This document shows, in pieces, positions 5,805-9,162 of a stretch of DNA of 9,162 nucleotides (the first letter of the stretch is position 1; the number at the start of each line of letters is the position of its first letter). The DNA lies in NCBI GenBank assembly GCA_001603615.1, contig LUZL01000217.1, forward strand, positions 1-9,162, given 5' to 3'. A model generated the notes under the pieces. It made no database searches. It worked only from the letters and a program-made list of their open reading frames with translations, and had not been told where the DNA came from. This stretch comes from Bacteroidales bacterium Bact_20. GTDB taxonomy: Bacteria; Bacteroidota; Bacteroidia; Bacteroidales; DTU049. The position numbers and the translations under genes were made by a program.

Positions 5805-5978
5805 ATGTTTATCTCAAATACTAAAGTCTGCGATATATTTACAAATATTGACAAGATATATGAAAAATTCATTAAAACAAAATCTGCTAGAACCTATAGG
5901 TGTCGTACTTTAAGAAGCTGGAAATCGCAATTTTGGAATTTAAAAATAGTTAACATGTATAATATATTTTTAACATAA
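5805..5978 (+). pseudogene. 57-residue ORF, possible transposase remnant
   Basis: An ATG-started frame beginning MFISNTKVCDIFTNIDKIYE and ending in KIVNMYNIFLT. The 'IF-x-x-ID-x-x-Y-x-x-F' opening followed by a basic stretch (KTKSARTYRCRTLR) is faintly like the N-terminus of IS982-type transposases, but nothing catalytic follows and no inverted repeats were found. It may be an insertion-sequence scar or a chance ORF in an AT-rich gap. Confidence 0.2.
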
Positions 5979-6060
5979 AAAAATTATAACAACTCTTTTT
6001 TCAATATAACCACAAAAATTATTATTAATTATCTATTAAAGATATGATAAAAATTAGATT

Positions 6061-6091
6061 TTTGTAGACTCACAATTTTTGATTAATTTTG
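6061..6091 (+). promoter_or_regulatory. Consensus Bacteroidota promoter of gap
   Basis: TTTG at 6061-6064, a 19-base spacer, then TAATTTTG at 6084-6091: an exact TTTG-N19-TAnnTTTG promoter of the Bacteroidota primary sigma factor. Transcription should start near 6098, about 7 bases before the gap ATG, so the mRNA would be almost leaderless. Confidence 0.8.
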
Positions 6092-6104
6092 CAAAAAAAT
6101 AGTT

Positions 6105-7118
6105 ATGAAAACTGTAAAAATTGCAATCAATGGTTTCGGTAGAATAGGAAGAAACGTATTTAAAGTATTAGAATCCAGAAATGATGTGGACATTTTAGCT
6201 ATTAACGATTTAACAGCTCCAGCTACATTAGCACATTTATTAAAATATGATTCAGTATTTGGAGTTTTTAATGGCACTGTAGAAGCTAAAGAACAAAGTA
6301 TAGTAGTAAACAACAAAGAATATAAAATTTTTGCAGAAAAAGATCCCACTGTGCTACCATGGAAAGAGCTAGGGATAGATATAGTATTAGAATGCACTGG
6401 TAAATTTAGAAATAGAGAAGGATTGATGAAACACATCCAAGCAGGTGCTAAAAAAGTCATAATAAGTGCTCCTGCTGATAAGGGAACTGATGTAGACATT
6501 ACTGTAGTTATTGGTGTAAATGATGATAAACTAACTAAAGATCATATTTTGATTTCAAATGCTTCCTGTACTACAAACTGTTTAGCTCCTGTAGTTAAAG
6601 TTTTACATGAAAAATTTGGTATAGAATATGGACTTATGAATACCATTCACGCATACACAAACGATCAAATAATTTTAGATGCACCTCATAAAGATTTACG
6701 TAGAGCTCGTGCTGCAGGTTTATCTATTATCCCTACATCTACTGGTGCAGCTAAAGCTATTGGTCTAGTAATGCCCGAGCTAGCAGGTAAATTAAATGGT
6801 AGCTCTATGAGAGTACCAGTGCCAGATGGATCTGTTGTAGATTTATATGTTTTCTTACAAAAAGAGACTAGTGCAGAAGAAATAAATGCTGCTATGAAAA
6901 TGTATGCCGAAAGTAGTCTAAAAGGTATTTTGCAATATTGTGAAGATCCTATTGTGAGTCATGATATCGTAGGCAATACTCATTCTTCTATATTAGATGC
7001 AGATCTTACCTATGTAACAGAAAAAAGATTTGCTAGAGTGGTAGCTTGGTATGATAATGAATTTGGCTATTCTAATAGATTAGCAGAAATAGCTGTCAAA
7101 GTTGGACAAATAGAATAA
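6105..7118 (+). CDS. gap: Glyceraldehyde-3-phosphate dehydrogenase, type I
   Basis: A 337-residue cytosolic enzyme of normal family length that converts glyceraldehyde 3-phosphate, NAD and phosphate to 1,3-bisphosphoglycerate in glycolysis (reversible in gluconeogenesis). The N-terminal Rossmann motif INGFGRIGR is at 8-16 and Asp35 after the second strand favours NAD. The active-site signature SNASCTTNC is at 151-159 with nucleophile Cys155; its His partner lies in the following TIHAYT segment. DLRRARAAG and the C-terminal WYDNEFGYSNR are intact. The start at 6105 is set by the Rossmann motif and the promoter just upstream; there is no Shine-Dalgarno. It is the first gene of an operon with the small membrane protein (17-base gap) and folE. 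All family residues appear present. Confidence 0.98.
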   Translation: MKTVKIAINGFGRIGRNVFKVLESRNDVDILAINDLTAPATLAHLLKYDSVFGVFNGTVEAKEQSIVVNNKEYKIFAEKDPTVLPWKELGIDIVLECTGKFRNREGLMKHIQAGAKKVIISAPADKGTDVDITVVIGVNDDKLTKDHILISNASCTTNCLAPVVKVLHEKFGIEYGLMNTIHAYTNDQIILDAPHKDLRRARAAGLSIIPTSTGAAKAIGLVMPELAGKLNGSSMRVPVPDGSVVDLYVFLQKETSAEEINAAMKMYAESSLKGILQYCEDPIVSHDIVGNTHSSILDADLTYVTEKRFARVVAWYDNEFGYSNRLAEIAVKVGQIE

Positions 7119-7135
7119 TAAAATTTTTTAAAGAA

Positions 7136-7321
7136 ATGTTTTTCACTACTTTAATAATCGTTTTTTCATTAATGCTATTGGTAATAGCAGGCTTCGGTAT
7201 AAAAATGATATTTAAAAAAAATGGAAAATTTGAAAAAAAATGTTCTGTCATAAATCCTAAAACTGGAGAACAAATTTCTGCTTGTTATCGTTGCGAAGAG
7301 GAATGTGCTGAAAAACCATAA
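7136..7321 (+). CDS. Small single-TM cysteine-bearing protein
   Basis: A 61-residue protein with one N-terminal hydrophobic segment (about 3-24) followed by a basic stretch (KKNGKFEKK) and a short tail holding four cysteines: Cys36 in KKCSVINPKTGEQ and three in SACYRCEEECAEK. This layout matches a small Bacteroidota family usually annotated 'membrane or secreted protein'. By the positive-inside rule the lysine-rich tail should face the cytoplasm. The cysteine cluster suggests metal or redox binding, not shown. It lies 17 bases after gap and its stop abuts the folE ATG, so it is co-transcribed with both. Confidence 0.75.
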   Translation: MFFTTLIIVFSLMLLVIAGFGIKMIFKKNGKFEKKCSVINPKTGEQISACYRCEEECAEKP

Positions 7322-7978
7322 ATGATTATGAGCTTAAATATAAAATTTGAAAATATGCTCGATGATTTCGAGCCTAATGATGGATACTCTCGTATAGATT
7401 ATTACGACGAAGAGACCACAAATAAAATAGCAGAACATTATTACGAAATTATAAAACTCATCGGCGATAATCCAGATAGAGAAGGATTAGAAAAAACTCC
7501 TATTAGAGTTGCTAAAGCTATGCAATTTCTAATGCATGGTTACTATGCTGATCCTGAAAAAATATTAAATTCTGCTATGTTTAAGGAAGATTATCGTGAA
7601 ATGGTGATAGTGAAAGATATAGAAATATACTCTATGTGTGAACATCATTTATTACCTTTCTTTGGTAAAGCACATGTAGCCTATATACCTAATGGAAACA
7701 TTGTAGGGTTGAGCAAAATAGCTAGAGTAGTAGATGTATACGCTCGCAGACTGCAAGTACAAGAAAGATTAACTACACAAATAAAAGAATCTATTCAAAA
7801 TGTATTACATCCTCTAGGAGTAGCTGTAGTAATAGAAGCTCATCACCTCTGCATGATGATGCGTGGTGTACAAAAACAAAATTCTGTAATGGTAACATCA
7901 GATTTCACTGGTGCTTTTAGAAAAGAAGAAACACGTGCCGAATTTTTATCTCTCATTGGAGCTAAACAATTACATTAA
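7322..7978 (+). CDS. folE: GTP cyclohydrolase I
   Basis: A 218-residue cytosolic enzyme that converts GTP to 7,8-dihydroneopterin triphosphate, the first step toward tetrahydrofolate or, via the queuosine branch, 7-deazaguanines. Family blocks are intact: GDNPDREGLEKTPIRVAKA (48-66), SMCEHHLLPF (104-113), GLSKIARVVDVYARRLQVQE (129-148) and EAHHLCMMMRG (172-182). The zinc ligands would be Cys106, His109 and Cys177. The ATG at 7322 touches the previous stop; an ATG at 7328 is an equally plausible start, changing only two residues. The first ~35 residues are an acidic, poorly conserved extension common to the family. It is the last gene of its operon, with a strong terminator 31 bases downstream. 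Confidence 0.97.
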   Translation: MIMSLNIKFENMLDDFEPNDGYSRIDYYDEETTNKIAEHYYEIIKLIGDNPDREGLEKTPIRVAKAMQFLMHGYYADPEKILNSAMFKEDYREMVIVKDIEIYSMCEHHLLPFFGKAHVAYIPNGNIVGLSKIARVVDVYARRLQVQERLTTQIKESIQNVLHPLGVAVVIEAHHLCMMMRGVQKQNSVMVTSDFTGAFRKEETRAEFLSLIGAKQLH

Positions 7979-8008
7979 ATATTTTTTCATTTTATAGTAT
8001 ATTTTTTT

Positions 8009-8042
8009 AAAAAAACCATATAAAAATTTATATGGTTTTTTT
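8009..8042 (+). terminator. Rho-independent terminator after folE
   Basis: A perfect 16-bp inverted repeat: AAAAAAACCATATAAA (8009-8024) against TTTATATGGTTTTTTT (8027-8042). It combines a stem with a run of T at its 3' end and a matching A-run on the other side, so it may work in both directions. Confidence 0.85.
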
Positions 8043-8207
8043 ATTATATTGCACTATAGAAATCATAAATATCAATAAAATACATATTAATTATACTATT
8101 TTAATGTATAATTTATTAATTTTTAAAAATGATATTTTTCATTTTTGTCAAAAGAGTTCTTTTTATTTATTTTTTTGTAATTATAAAATGTTAAAAATAT
8201 TTAAACA

Positions 8208-8843
8208 ATGATACCAATAGAAGAAATTTATTCAGATCCTAGAATAAAAGAAAATCTGAATGCTTGCATCAATTGTGGTGTATGTACAGCACTTTGCCCA
8301 GCTGCTGATTATTATGATTATGAACCTAGATATGTAGAGCGTGTAGTGTTATCACATGATCCAGTAGCTTTAGAGGAGTTAATGTCATCAGATTACATTT
8401 GGTATTGTGGGCAATGTATGTCTTGCAAAGCACGTTGTCCTAGAGGGAATGCTCCAGGAGTAGTAATCAGTGCACTTAGATATTGGTCTCAGAAAACAGG
8501 TCTTTTTGCTAAAAGCAAAATGGGAAGAAATCAAGTGATAATAAAACAAACAATTGGTCAAAATCTTTATGACTTTGGCTATTGTGTGCATCCATCAAAA
8601 GTAACACATGAAGCTCATCCAGAACAGGGTCCAGTATGGGAATGGGTGTTTCACAATCAAAAAAAAGCTTATTCTCTTGTAAATGCTAATATTGATCAGG
8701 AAGGTGCTGGCCCTGTGAGAAAGATAACTGATAAAACTATGGAAGAAATTCATTCTATATTAAAAGGTACTGGCGCAATTGATTTTTGGGATCATATTGA
8801 AAAAACAGTAGCAGATTATGATAATAATAATAAAAATAAATAA
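8208..8843 (+). CDS. HdrC-like iron-sulfur protein (two [4Fe-4S] clusters)
   Basis: A 211-residue soluble protein of the heterodisulfide reductase subunit C family. Two ferredoxin-type cluster motifs are complete: CINCGVCTALCP (Cys20, 23, 26, 30) and CGQCMSCKARCP (Cys67, 70, 73, 77), separated by an acidic helical linker. Beyond residue ~90 the segment 'GLFAKSKMGRNQVIIKQTIGQNLYDFGYCVHPSKV' and a helical tail are typical of the stand-alone Bacteroidota form. The protein would relay electrons to the HdrB-like partner encoded two bases downstream. These bacteria make no coenzyme M/B, so the true substrate is unknown; an HdrA- or quinone-linked complex is possible. The ATG at 8208 has no Shine-Dalgarno, and no exact promoter consensus was found in the 165 bases behind the folE terminator. 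Confidence 0.9.
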   Translation: MIPIEEIYSDPRIKENLNACINCGVCTALCPAADYYDYEPRYVERVVLSHDPVALEELMSSDYIWYCGQCMSCKARCPRGNAPGVVISALRYWSQKTGLFAKSKMGRNQVIIKQTIGQNLYDFGYCVHPSKVTHEAHPEQGPVWEWVFHNQKKAYSLVNANIDQEGAGPVRKITDKTMEEIHSILKGTGAIDFWDHIEKTVADYDNNNKNK

Positions 8844-8845
8844 TT

Positions 8846-9162
8846 ATGGAAGCAACAAATAAACAAATTAACAATAAAATTTATTGGCGAGATTATGTGA
8901 AAGATATTCCCAAGAATGATTATTTCTTTTTTCGCAGTTGCATCAGACAAACATTTTTCCCTGGTGCAGAACAAATGTTTTTGAATATTTTAAAAAATAA
9001 TCTAAACATTAATTATAAAGATGATCCTAATTTAACAACTTGTACTGGTATCGGTTATCATAGTGACATTATCCCTCTGGAAACTATCCATACTATTGTT
9101 GCTAGACATTTTTCTCTAATGAATGAATCTGGTTATTCAAATTTTGTAATATCTTGTGTTAC
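8846..9162 (+). CDS. HdrB-like CCG-domain protein, N-terminal part
   Basis: The window ends after 105 codons of this gene. It starts with ATG at 8846, two bases after the HdrC-like stop, so the two are translationally close and surely one operon. The visible part has YFFFRSCIRQTFFPGAEQMF (26-45), where a cysteine follows a hydrophobic strand, then LTTCTGIGYHSDIIPLETIH and FVISCVT, the spacing of the first half of a heterodisulfide reductase subunit B, whose CCG domains bind unusual [4Fe-4S] clusters. The usual 'CCG' is CTG here, a variant also seen in bacterial HdrB-like proteins as far as I recall. The second half lies beyond the window. Confidence 0.85.
   Translation, partial: MEATNKQINNKIYWRDYVKDIPKNDYFFFRSCIRQTFFPGAEQMFLNILKNNLNINYKDDPNLTTCTGIGYHSDIIPLETIHTIVARHFSLMNESGYSNFVISCV

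Larger units (their letters stand above)
5673..6104. other. Divergent intergenic region
   Basis: This 432-base region holds the minus-strand promoter (5690-5720), a small ORF at 5805-5978 of doubtful status, and the gap promoter (6061-6091). No RNA gene or repeat is evident; the rest is AT-rich filler. Confidence 0.6.

Noticed and set aside
6083..6499. 138-codon minus-strand ORF opposite gap
   Set aside because: It lies fully inside the clear GAPDH gene and has no domain-like sequence.
8388..8591. 67-codon minus-strand ORF opposite the HdrC-like gene
   Set aside because: Antisense to a strongly supported iron-sulfur protein; no independent evidence.

Overview
The window is very AT-rich and most likely chromosomal DNA of a member of the Bacteroidota. 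Most genes lack a Shine-Dalgarno sequence, several have the Bacteroidota-type -7 box TAnnTTTG, and gap has a textbook TTTG-N19-TAnnTTTG promoter. The Rhs-core sequence, the YwqK/MORN-type protein and the small membrane protein behind gap also fit this phylum. No lower rank can be read safely.

Left part (1-3026, plus strand): an accessory stretch built from modules. A 160-aa protein with nucleotidyltransferase-like motifs (131-613) and a 482-aa SEFIR/TIR-domain protein (976-2424) are both preceded by copies of the same ~100-bp AT-rich upstream repeat (1-100 and about 841-942). Both are followed by a GC-richer region of imperfect inverted repeats that ends in copies of a second repeat (691-744 and 2551-2603). 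The pattern [promoter repeat]-[gene]-[hairpin region]-[conserved end] looks like a gene-cassette array with attC-like ends. This is the best candidate for an unusual system here. A small bacterial PH-like protein (2688-3026) follows the second end repeat.

Middle part (3027-5690, minus strand): a relic of a polymorphic-toxin locus. In transcription order it holds a 138-aa membrane-anchored protein of unknown function, a ~218-aa secreted protein of unknown function, a broken Rhs-core tip (4488-4201) with an in-frame stop and no toxin domain, and a ~287-aa exported MORN/YwqK-type protein placed where an immunity gene would be. The Rhs tip is a short patch of much higher G+C.

Right part (6061-9162, plus strand): housekeeping genes. 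gap (GAPDH), a 61-residue one-TM cysteine-bearing protein and folE (GTP cyclohydrolase I) form a tight operon closed by a strong hairpin terminator at 8009-8042. A second operon begins with an HdrC-like two-[4Fe-4S] protein (8208-8843), followed two bases later by an HdrB-like CCG-domain protein that runs off the window end.
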